Origin: Polysphondylium violaceum
Lineage: Eukaryota > Evosea > Eumycetozoa > Dictyosteliales > Dictyosteliaceae
Length of the DNA stretch: 64,000 nucleotides
Direction of reading: 5' to 3'
Assembly: GCA_000277445.1 (NCBI GenBank)
Contig: AJWJ01000034.1
Location: 19,472-83,471 of the forward strand
Shown: positions 47,063 to 57,334 of the stretch, piece by piece
Position numbering within the stretch: the stretch's first letter is position 1
How the letters are laid out: each line of letters begins with the position of its first letter
Program-made: the position numbers and the translations under genes
Notes under the pieces: generated by a model
What the model saw: the letters and a program-made list of their open reading frames with translations, nothing else
Told to the model about the DNA's origin: nothing
The model's database searches: none

Positions 47063-47541
47063 ATGACAAAAGGATTCGGAACAAAATTAAAAAAAACAGG
47101 AGATGCATTTCTATCATCAACAGTTGACAATGTAAGAGAAAAGTATGATGGGGTGGTACAAAAGTTGAAAGAAGATCCATTTGAAATTATTGATATTGAA
47201 ATGATTGATTCAGTAGTAGATGATCCTTTTGGTTTTCTTAAAGAACGTCTTACCGATAAAGAATTTTTAGGAGAAATGATTGGTACTGCCATTGAATGCA
47301 TCCCTTATGTTGGTCCTATCTTGAGTAGTGTAATGTGTTAATGCTTTATTTATTTATTTTTTTTATTCCTGTCTAATATTTGGATCTCAATATATAGGTT
47401 TTCGGTATGTTTTGGCCTCAAGATCCAAAAATGAAGACAATAACTGCAAAAGAGCTCGAAGAAAAACTCTCACAGTTTAAAGGAGAGATGCTTAAAGCAA
47501 TGGATGAAAAAATTGAAGCTAGTGAAAAAGGTATATATTAA

Positions 47542-47575
<34 letters not shown>

Positions 47576-49034
47576 TATTCTAATTCAATATTTAACATTT
47601 AGAAACATGGAAAGATCTTTGCAAAACTTTTTTTGATGGGTATGTTTTTAAAGTGTCTCAAATGAAAAAATCTATTGTTATTCTAAAAAAAGAAATAGAA
47701 GATAACAAGGGCGTTATTGATGATGTTCCGGAAGCTACAAAAGAGAGGTATTTAAATTAAATTGAAATTTGTTGTATTTTATTGTTTACTAACTGTTTTT
47801 TAAATGAAATTATTAAAAATAGAATCAGGGTTACTTTTCTTTCACTCTTAGAAAGTGCCAATAATATAAGTAATTTTTGTAAAAAACAAAAAATTACAGG
47901 TCAAGTTCTTGACATTTACATTCAAGCCATCTTATTACAATGTGCTACTACTATTCAATTATGTGTATGTGTAAACAAACAAGTTTAAAAATATATAAAA
48001 TATTAATTTTTTAAAACTACAGTCATTTTGGTATCAAATTAGTTTAGATAAATATTTTATTTTAGGAATAAAAAAATCAAGTAAAAGTGCAGGTGCCAAA
48101 TCTGTTAAAGAAGAATATCATGATCTACTTGCTGAGTGTTTGAAAAACATTACACCTGCTGTTTATAAAAATATTTTGGATAAAAATGAAAAGTTAAACA
48201 AATATTATAATGATAATGCTAGTAAAATGTTTAATACAAACCCATGGCTTTATCAACTTCCTCTTGTAATTGCACCATTAAATATTCCAAAGGTTGCCAC
48301 AGGTACAAGATTAATACCAACAATCAATGTTCCATCTAAACGTAAAACTCCATTTATATATCGTATTGATGGGGCTAATATGATACCTGAACAGAGTCGA
48401 GAAGGCCAATTGGGTTATAGACACATTCCAATTATTGATCCATTAACAAAATGTCATGGTGCCATTGTCAATATTGCCAATTCAATTAACATTAAGTTGG
48501 CTCAAAAAAAAAAATGTAACAGTTAGATTGTATGGTATTTACCCAAGTGAAGTGACAGAATTGGTTGTTGCAAATGCTAGAAATGGAGGAGAGGATAAAG
48601 TCGTAGATAGTGTCCAAAACTCTCTGTTTTGTTTACCAGTAATTTACAAGCAACCCAATAATTATAAAATGAAAGTCAATCAAAAAGAGTGGGAATATCT
48701 TGACAAATATGGAGCTCATTCTGGATTTACAACTTTAAAACAGTTTAAAAATGTTGATTTTATCAATTTTCATGTATGGCAAAATAATTTTGACCAACGT
48801 GCACAAGCAATGTCTTGCGTTAAATTTATCGAATTAATCATTTCCGATATTAGTAAAGAAGATTTAGAAATTATAAAAAAAATGGAATCAGAATTCAAAG
48901 AATACGCAGATAAAATTGATAAAATCAACGCCAAAAAAAGAAGATTATCGGCAACTGAACAAAAAGAAGTTGATGATTTGGAGGAGAAGTGTATAGAAAT
49001 CATGGAGAATGAATTTTTTAAACACTATTTTTAA
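47063..49034 (+). pseudogene. Cry delta-endotoxin domain I-like protein A, frameshifted at an A11 run
   Basis: Exons 47063-47329, 47398-47530, 47603-47747, 47823-47964 and 48023-49034 share the layout of gene B downstream. The first half looks like the helical pore-forming domain of three-domain Cry toxins: a hydrophobic IPYVGPILSSV hairpin followed by FWP, then amphipathic helices, an Arg-x-x-F helix, and an LDIYIQAILLQ helix matching the L-x-x-Y-x-Q-A motif. The second half (FIYRIDGANM, PLTKCHG, YGIYP) is shared with gene B and not recognised. In the last exon an 11-A run (48504-48514) moves the frame, and the first frame stops at 48526. The other frame stays open to 49034. It is either an assembly/sequencing indel or a genuine break. 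Export is unclear, as no signal peptide is evident. Confidence 0.6.
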
Positions 49035-49135
49035 ATTTTGATATTAAACCAATAAACAAAAATCAACCCTTCCTAGTTTTGTTTTTTCCCCCAATAAAAA
49101 AATAAACTTTCTCTAATTGTTGTTTTTCAATCAAA

Positions 49136-50762
49136 ATGGCCACCACCAATAGTAGTGGTAGTTGTAATGTTAAGAAAGATCCTATCATGTTATATAAAAA
49201 TATCGACCAACTGTGTAAATCTATTAATTGTGTAGGAAAATGTTTATCTCAAGTATAGTATAGTTTTTGATTATTTTCTTTTCATTCTTTATAATCTATA
49301 TTAATCATCATCAACACAACAAGATCATAAATCTCTATATATCGACTCCTTTTCCGAGTATATCAAGTGCTGAACTCCAAGAGACACTAAATAGATTTGA
49401 AAATGAGACATCACAATCAATCATTGACAAAAAGATAGAATTTGATGATAAGAGTAAGAGTGTCCTAGTAGTGTGATATTAAATATACTAATACTATGTT
49501 TGATATATAGAAACATGGAGTGCTTGTAGTAGTGATTTCTTTAGTAGGATTCAAGAAATGAAATCAATATTAAATATGAGTACAACTGATGTTAATGTTA
49601 AACAACAAAATTTGAATAACTATTTGCTATCATTGTGTAAATCATCGAGTAATCTAAGCAATTATTGTAAAAGACAACCACTTGTAAATGAAATATTAGA
49701 TATCTATATTCAAACCATCGTCATACAAGGTATTTGTATTACTGCACTCAATGTAAGTAGGGGAATACATAGAAAATAGTGAAAGTTACTAATAACTGAT
49801 GGTATATTTAGGCATTTCATACTACATTGGATAATCAAGTAAACATTGAATCATTAAAAGAGGAATATCATCATGTCATGATAGATTGTTTGAAAACTGC
49901 TATTACTGCAACAACAACAACAACAACAAAAGTAAATATGGATAATGCTGTAGGTGCTTTGCTTCAATCAAATTGCATTTTGTATCCAGCGCCTTTGGTG
50001 GCGGCACCACTTAATATACCAAGTGCAGAGTTGAAGTTCAATAGAACCTATTCGACACCAACTCATTGGGTACCTGATATACAAGGAGAATTTATCTATC
50101 GCATTGATGGTGCAAACATGTTGCCAGACCAATACCAAGAAGATTTGTTTTCAACTCGACCCATGCCAAATATAGACCCATTCACCAAATGCTATGGTAC
50201 TTGTATACATCTAACAAACGCAATCAATATTCGATTAACAAGAAAAAGAAACATTGCATTACGAATATTTGGTATCTATCCCAAAGCAATTGGCAATCTC
50301 ACCATTGGCTCAGATATAAAACTAAAGAGATTAGATTGTGTTCAACGAGTATTTCCCTGTATACCTATTGCATTCAAGAGTGCTGATGCTACATCTTTTC
50401 CAGAATATTGCGAATCTACTGGTGCTCGATCAGGATACACTTTTACACATACTGTAAAGAATGTGGATACCCTTTTACTAGAAATAGGACAAGAAGTGAA
50501 ACAACAGCTACAACAACAACAGCAACAAGATAAAGGTAATATCGGTGTAGTCAAATTTATAGAACTCATCATTACAGATGTGAGTAAACAAGATGTAGAT
50601 ATGTATAATGACAGAAAGAGTAATTACAAAAGACTATTGGAACAAGTTGATTCAATCTATGATAAACTAAATCGGGGAATAGAAATCAATCCGGAGGAAA
50701 CTAAACTACTTCAAAATCACACTCAACTATTATCCACTCTAGAAGATGATGCATTATTGTAA
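49136..50762 (+). CDS. Cry delta-endotoxin domain I-like protein B, intact paralogue
   Basis: Exons 49136-49252, 49324-49453, 49511-49752 and 49812-50762 encode 479 aa with no break. It aligns with gene A from exon 2 onward: an ETSQSIIDKKIEF helix, TWSACSSDFFSRIQEM, the LDIYIQTIVIQG helix (the L-x-x-Y-x-Q motif), and the second-half blocks APLNIPS, FIYRIDGANMLPDQ, FTKCYGT, IFGIYPKAIG. Its first exon (MATTNSSGSC) is unlike that of gene A and lacks the hydrophobic hairpin. Exon 2's acceptor at 49323 was inferred from frame and is the least certain junction. Function is unknown; a pore-forming, defence-like role is only an inference. No signal peptide is visible. Confidence 0.65.
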
Positions 50763-51346
50763 CAATGTAACCCTCAAGAAATTGCAAGAGAAGAAGAATC
50801 ACATATCTTGAAAGTAATAATATAGTCAATTAAGATCACTACATCTACTCTAGAAGATGATACATTATTGATATTAAAATATAAATCAAAAGAGATGACA
50901 AGAGTATCGTTATGATGTGTATTGGGTTTAAAATATACAAATATGCCATCGATCAAATCGGGTGGGAAAAAAGAAAAAAAATAAAAAAATAAAAAAATAA
51001 AATAAAAAAAAAGTAAATCTTTATGTGTGATGTCATGAATTTAATTTAATTTTCGGCATATGGTTTTGATAAAGCCTAGATGTCCTTTTTTTCATGCATA
51101 TCTGTTTTCATACATATCTGTACATTTGTTTTCATACTTATTTTTTACAACACCACCACATTTTTCGAATTCCCACTTTTATAAAAATTTCCCCCAATAC
51201 CAAATAAATATTTGATTTTAGTATTCATTTTTTTGTACTTACTATAGTATATTTCATTTTAACTCCTATTACATCAAGGTACTCTGTTGATTGATACCCT
51301 GATATCAAAAGATTTTATTTTATTTTTTTTTGTAAAATTATTACCA
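50763..51346. other. Intergenic with a duplicated 3'-end fragment
   Basis: A 584-nt spacer. A 25-nt near copy of the last codons of gene B (CTCTAGAAGATGATGCATTATTG at about 50736-50760) recurs at about 50848-50872, a relic of a small tandem duplication. A/T tracts and T-rich DNA fill 50960-51300. No gene is seen. Confidence 0.6.
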
Positions 51347-52471
51347 ATGCAGAATATGAAACACAATCGTCGTGTTACTACATTGGTTTTATTTCTTTTT
51401 TTATCAACTATATTAGGTAATATACATATAAAAATAAACACATCCCCACTTGACTTTATATTAATCAATCCTTTTTTAGAATCTTTTGTAAATGCAGTCA
51501 ATATAGATACTCTAAATAGCAATAATAAAGTAAACAACAACAACAATGTAGATAATAATAATAACAATAACAATAATAATATAAATAGTAAACAACAACA
51601 ACAACAACCACCCACGCCCACACCCACACCACCCTATATCGATGAATTATATCAATCTATATATCAGCATATGGAGTCGTTGCCTAGTGTCGACAAAGAG
51701 GGGTTCTTAAAGAGGCTGGGAATAGAGCTACCCCCAGTCAACTTTACATTTGATGTCAACAACTCGTCAGTCAATTTACCCATGTCTATCATTGCCGACA
51801 AACTAAACATTAGTGATGTGCGCATGTATTCGCCATCGGTTGTGTTTCCTCTTACTTTTCAATCGACCAACATGACCTACGAAATTGCTTTGCAGTCGCA
51901 GAATCTACCTATGACGTTGAATCTCTCTCCCAACGGATCAGAGGTGCCCATATCGTTGTCGATACAGGGATCAAACTCTATCCCCGTTACATTGCATCTC
52001 GATCGACTTGAAACGCCTCTACTCAACTACATCATCATTGGCTTGTTGTCGGGCTTGATCTTTATTTGTCTGGCTATCAATGTGTATCAACAAATATCTA
52101 TCAATAGTTTAAAGAAAAGATTAGATCGAATAGATATCAGTGATCAAGTGCTCTATGGCAAAAGATACAAACAAGGAAACACATGGTATTGTTCAATCAA
52201 TAATCAAGATCCTCATTTAAACAACAACAATAACAACAACAGTAATAATATGAATATGAATAACAATAACATTAATACCATAGTTGACGATGTATTAGAA
52301 ATACGTCCATCATCACCAAATATTAATAACAATAGTATTAATAATCAACAAAACAACCAAACTCTTTCAAACCATTGTATAATGTGCACAAGTTGTGGTA
52401 TTACAATTATAATCAATGGCAAGACAAGATTTTGCTTTCAATGTGGTAACTCCATCATTAGAAACAACTAA
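51347..52471 (+). CDS. Single-pass membrane protein with C-terminal zinc ribbon
   Basis: A single exon. The reading frame is open upstream to 51287, but the first ATG is at 51347, giving 374 aa. A signal peptide (TTLVLFLFLSTILG) is followed by an Asn-rich and Gln/Pro/Thr linker and a beta-type ectodomain with N-glycosylation sites (NFTF, NNSS, NISD, NMTY). One membrane helix (YIIIGLLSGLIFICLAI) follows, then a basic cytosolic segment (SLKKRLDRID). The tail ends in C-x2-C...C-x2-C (CTSCG and CFQCG), a zinc ribbon. Type I topology would place the ribbon in the cytosol. I do not recognise the family. Confidence 0.8.
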   Translation: MQNMKHNRRVTTLVLFLFLSTILGNIHIKINTSPLDFILINPFLESFVNAVNIDTLNSNNKVNNNNNVDNNNNNNNNNINSKQQQQQPPTPTPTPPYIDELYQSIYQHMESLPSVDKEGFLKRLGIELPPVNFTFDVNNSSVNLPMSIIADKLNISDVRMYSPSVVFPLTFQSTNMTYEIALQSQNLPMTLNLSPNGSEVPISLSIQGSNSIPVTLHLDRLETPLLNYIIIGLLSGLIFICLAINVYQQISINSLKKRLDRIDISDQVLYGKRYKQGNTWYCSINNQDPHLNNNNNNNSNNMNMNNNNINTIVDDVLEIRPSSPNINNNSINNQQNNQTLSNHCIMCTSCGITIIINGKTRFCFQCGNSIIRNN

Positions 52472-53711
52472 TAAATATAACAATTTACTTTACTTCACCC
52501 AAATATGAATCACAATCGTTATTATCATTGGTAATATCTATTGTTTATCTCGGATGCTGGGGAAATCTAAATTTTACCGATTTGAAATTTACTCTCTCCC
52601 TTGAGTGTGTGATGCCCATTAATGTCTAATCAATTGATGGCATGGAGTGTATGTAATGTCTATTGTTTGTCTCTTTACATGCCCCCAGACTGATTATGGG
52701 CTGTAAGAAACAACACACAGGAATCTGTTATTCCATTTCGAGAAAACTATCATGATTCATGTCGTTTGCTTCTGATGAATTACGCCTCAAAAAACACCCT
52801 CTCTGCGTGGATCTGCGATCTGACAAAAATTAAAAAAAAGATTTTTTTTTTGAATTTTTTGAATTTTTTGTTTGCTTTTTGCATTTTTTACTTTGCACTC
52901 TCACAAGCGACTTGTAGCCAGATTTTTCACATAATTGTTATACAAAAAGGCTGTGATTGATTGATTGCCCCCACTCACACCCTTTCACTTCACCGCCCCC
53001 TTTTTACCAAGATATCTTATTTCTCTTATTCAAATATCATCCATCCCTTTTTTTCAGTGAGTGTGAGAAGAATCTTTGCCCCCTTTTTTTAAAATAGCAA
53101 TATAGGCCTCAAGATTTTTTTTTAAATTTTATTTTTCAACTGAAAAGGCGTGCAGCAGCATAATAATAACAACAAACACACTCTCAACAATACTCTGTGT
53201 GATCAATACCTTTTATATAAATCCGTAAAGAGTATTATCTATTTATTTGTATCCCAAGACAACAATATTTGCACTATATTCCCAGCCTATATATATATAT
53301 AATCATTTGTTATACACAATTCCCCACTCCCACATATTAATTAGTCAAGGCACCAGGAGGGCCATTTTAGATTCGAATTTTTTTCAAGCAAAAAAAAAAA
53401 ATAGAAAAAAAAATCAAATCAACCAACCAAAATCTTACAATAATAATTTTAAAAAATTAATCAAAGCAGCAAACAACGGAATCACATATCGGAGAAAGTA
53501 ATACCAATACATTACAATACAATAACAATATAGTGTGTGTGTGTAGTACCAACACAAAGTACAAGAACTACTACAACCAACTACCTCTATTTGTTATCAA
53601 TAGAGTAGGATATAAATATAGTTTAAACTTTCACCTCATAGATATCAATCAATCATATTCATTGCAAATTAAATATATATAATACATAAATCTCATAGAA
53701 TTCGATAAAAG
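52472..53711. other. Long intergenic region, no gene seen
   Basis: 1240 nt. Part of it (52530-52820) is less AT-rich than usual spacers and contains a short inverted repeat (ATGCCCATTAAT and ATTGATGGCAT, 52611-52643). That could mark an unannotated non-coding RNA, but I cannot show one. The rest is poly-T (52840-52880), TATA tracts and CACCC-like DNA, the long leader of the RA-PH-CH gene. Confidence 0.45.
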
Positions 53712-56700
53712 ATGGAAGCACCAGTTAAAAAAATTTTAAAAGTATTTGATCAAGATGGTCTTTATAAAACTATGGCAATCGAGCCCAGTTCAACATCTGA
53801 TGAAATTTGTGAAAAGTTTGCAAAGAAATTATTTTTAAATAGAACAGATATAACTCAATTTGGTTTATTTTTATTTGAAGGTGGACGTAAATATCATTCC
53901 CCCCTATTATTGTTGTTATTGTTGTTGATTATGAATAATTTACTAATTAATATAAATATTACTGCTGTTATCTATATATAGTTAGAACTCAACTTAAACC
54001 AACTGATTTTCCATTTGATTTTCTAGTTAAAAATGAAAAAAAAGATCACAAGTTTTATTTTTTAGATCCTACTGGAGAGTTTATTAGTTTTCAAGAAAAG
54101 GCTAGTACAGCAAAGGCAGGAGGCGGCCCACCTAGTCATGCTCCTCCAAATCCAAACACTGGAGGTAGTAGTAATAGTAATAATAGTAAACCAAATCATG
54201 CACCACCTCAACCTAAAGCAACCAAAGGAAAGAGTGGTTATATAATGAGAAAGAGAGCAGGAAGATTTGAAACTGTTTGGGCGGTATCAAAAGATCAGTA
54301 TCTTAGATTATATGAATCTGAAGATGAAATGTCCTCGGCTCTCTATGAATTGCCAATGGAGAATGCAATCATTGAGTATAAGACCAATGAGAGTGTCATT
54401 GTTTTCACTACAAATAATTCCGAGCGTTACACATTCACCTGTGAAAAAGAAAGTGACCTTTCAGATTGGGCCACCGAGCTACAAGCCACTACAGCATACT
54501 CCTCCAGTCAAAAGAAAGCCATGAACCCCGCCATGATGATGGGAATGGGCACTTTTATACCAACATCAAAGGATCTCAATATAAAGTTGTCTCAAAAGTT
54601 GGAAAATACAGAATCACTTGGCAAAGCTTTACTCAACTGGACAAATTTCATTCTCTCTGGCAAGCAATTGGTTTGCGATGCCGATATATTGACAGCCTAT
54701 AGCGATGGCAGTATATTGGTCAATTTGATTGACAATCTCTTTGACAAACAAATTGTCTATAGAAAAGGCAAATCAGTGTATGAGATGCAACACAATTTAG
54801 ATAAATCATTTGAGGTGCTCAAACAAGTCAATGCAGACTATGGAAAAATCATTGCCCAAGACATCATAGAGTGCAAAGTGTCCAAAGTGGTCATTCGTTT
54901 GGTGTGGTCTATATTTATTTCATTCTTTACCAAAGGTGAGAAAGAGTATGTCGCCAAAGAACGTTTGATTGCTTGGTGTTCAAAATCAATTCACGAATAT
55001 CCAAACAACAAAGCCGTTGGCGTCGTTTCTGGACCAAACAGTCTTTCCAATCCTCTAGTATTTGCAGCCCTCATTGATAAATATCGTCCCAATACATTGG
55101 ATTTCAATTCATTGACCAAGAAATCTAGAGAGGAACAAGCGGCTGCAATTATTGATGTTGCTCATGACAAACTGTCGATCCCCAAGATTATAGATTCATC
55201 ATTCTTTCAAGAGGATCAAATGGATGAGAAATCTTTTCTTTTGTATCTTTCAATGTATTATTATTATTTATCAAACGAAGCAGACTCTGATAGAGCAAAC
55301 ATCATCAAAACATCACCCAATCCCAGAGACCAACTCGAGGGTGAATGTATGGTTAGCAACCGTGAGAAACAAATGAAGATATTAAAAGAAAAACATCAAC
55401 AACAAGAAGAAGAAGAAAAAGAAAGAAAAAGAAAAGAAAAAGAAATTGCAGATGCTGCCGCTGCTGCTGAATTAGAACAACAACAGGCTAAAGAAGCAGA
55501 GGTTGCAAAACCAACACCCACAGTTGTAAAGAAACCACTACCAACACCAATCTCTAAACCAATTGCTAAACCAATTGCAAAGAAATTACCAGCTAAATTA
55601 CCAGCTACAACTGTACCTGAATCAACACCATCACAACCAGAGGAATCTATAAAGAAACCATTACCAACCCCAGTCTCCAAACCAATTGCCAAACCAATTG
55701 CAAAGAAATTACCAGCCAAACAACCAGCAGCAGTAGCTAATAGCACCACTAGTACACCATCACCACCCTCACCTAAACCACCACCCAGAAAATTACCACC
55801 TCAAGTCAATAAACAAGAGCAACAAGAAAAAGAAGAACAAGCAAGAAAAGAAAAAGAACAAGAGGAATCTAGATTACTTAAAGAAAAAGAAGAACAAGAA
55901 ACTTTGAATGCTCTAGAGGAATTGGAACTCCATGAACAAAGATTAAGAGAAGAACAAGAATCCTTGGCAGCTCTTTCAGGATCCCTCACCTCTTCATCAG
56001 GATTTATGGATCAACAAGAAGAGGAAATTGAAGAGATTATTGAAGAAGAACAAGAGGAACAAGATAGCAGTAATAATAATGATAATAATGTTGTATTAAT
56101 AGAAAAACCAAAATCAAACTCAGTATCATCGGGAATGAATCCACTTGATATCTTGGATATGATTGAAAAGAATCCATCCTCTTCAGAATTAGAAGCATTT
56201 AGAAAAGCTCAACAAGAAAAAGACGATGAATTGATGAAGATGTTAGAGTTTGATCAACAAAACGAAGAATTGGAAATGTTTGCACAAGAGTATAATAGAG
56301 TTCAACAAGAACAAACTCAACTGGATAGCTTGTACGAAAAGCAACAAGTATTTACACTTGATCATCATAATTTTAATGTAAATAATGTATCTACTGATGA
56401 TCAGCCAATCAATGACTCTAGTGCTAGTACCACCGCCTCAGCAACAACAGACGAAGCACCAAAAAAGACTGCACGTAAACCTCTTCCTACTCTTACCAAA
56501 GAGCAACAAGAACAAAGAATGTCTGTAATGAGACCTAAATCAGTGGTCATTTCACCAGATGTAGTTTCATCTCCTCCCGATGGAGCTGATATGACTGAAC
56601 CTAGTAATAAGCAAGATGATGAAGATAAACAACAAGATAAACAAGATAAACAAGATCAACAACAAACTACTCAACAACAAAATACTCAACAACCTAAAGC

Positions 56701-57007
56701 AACTCCACCCGGTAGAGTTGTAGTTAGAATTTGTTTAGAAGGATTTGGTGAAGTTTTATTCTGTAGTTTTGCAATTGGTTATGACACTCTTTGTGGTCAA
56801 GTCAGAGATATGGTTATAAAGAAAATGAAAGTATCCTCTGCAGAGGAGAACGAATATGCTCTTCACATTGTCAGAGATGGCTTGGAAAGAGTATTGGATG
56901 ATGATGAAGTTTTATTGGAAGCTGAAGATAAAATTGATAGATTTGTTTTCAAGAAAAATGAAATCGATAGAAGATACTTGATTTCAAATCATAGACCAAA
57001 TAAATAA
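53712..57007 (+). CDS. RA/Ubl-PH-CH-CH-coiled-coil-RA cytoskeletal adaptor
   Basis: Exons 53712-53886 and 53982-57007 encode 1066 aa. Domain order: N-terminal RA/ubiquitin-like fold (about residues 8-95; LKVFDQDGLYKTMAIEP, LKPTDFPFDFLV), Gly/Asn/Pro linker, PH domain (about 142-232; KSGYIMRKRAGRFETVWAV, SDWATELQ), two calponin-homology domains (about 262-368 and 378-490; ALLNWTNFIL, LIAWCSKSI), repeats of KKPLPTPxSKPIAKPIAKKL (55533-55730), a long Glu/Gln coiled coil, and a C-terminal RA/Ubl (about 965-1055; VVVRICLEGFGEVLF). It likely links Ras-family GTPases and phosphoinositides to F-actin, like MRL (RIAM/lamellipodin) proteins but with its own actin-binding CH pair. Confidence 0.88.
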
Positions 57008-57334
57008 ATTAATTAATAATATGATAATAAACAAATAGATTTTATTAATCTTTACTTTGCACTCTAATATTATCCTTTTTTGTTTTCGAGAATATCTGGT
57101 TAAGCACTTTAAAACAATCCAGCCACCCAATTGGAGATTTACAACTACAACATTTTAGCATATCAATAGGTAAACACAAGTCCACTGTATGAAATGATCA
57201 TAATCTATTGACCCGCCTGTTAAACATTCTCTGCCTGTTTAAAAGATGGTTTGTGAATAAGTAATTACTGATCTTAAATCATAGAAGCTTCAATCCAGGA
57301 AAAATTAGATATTGCAATAATAAATTTATTTATT
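57008..57334. other. Convergent intergenic spacer, no gene seen
   Basis: 327 nt between the convergent RA-PH-CH and DENN genes. It holds only 3' flanks of both; I see no other feature. Confidence 0.5.

Noticed and set aside
52768-52815. TGATGA ... CTGA, possible C/D snoRNA
   Set aside because: The spacing is short, no terminal stem is visible, and both motifs are frequent by chance; kept only as part of the island finding.
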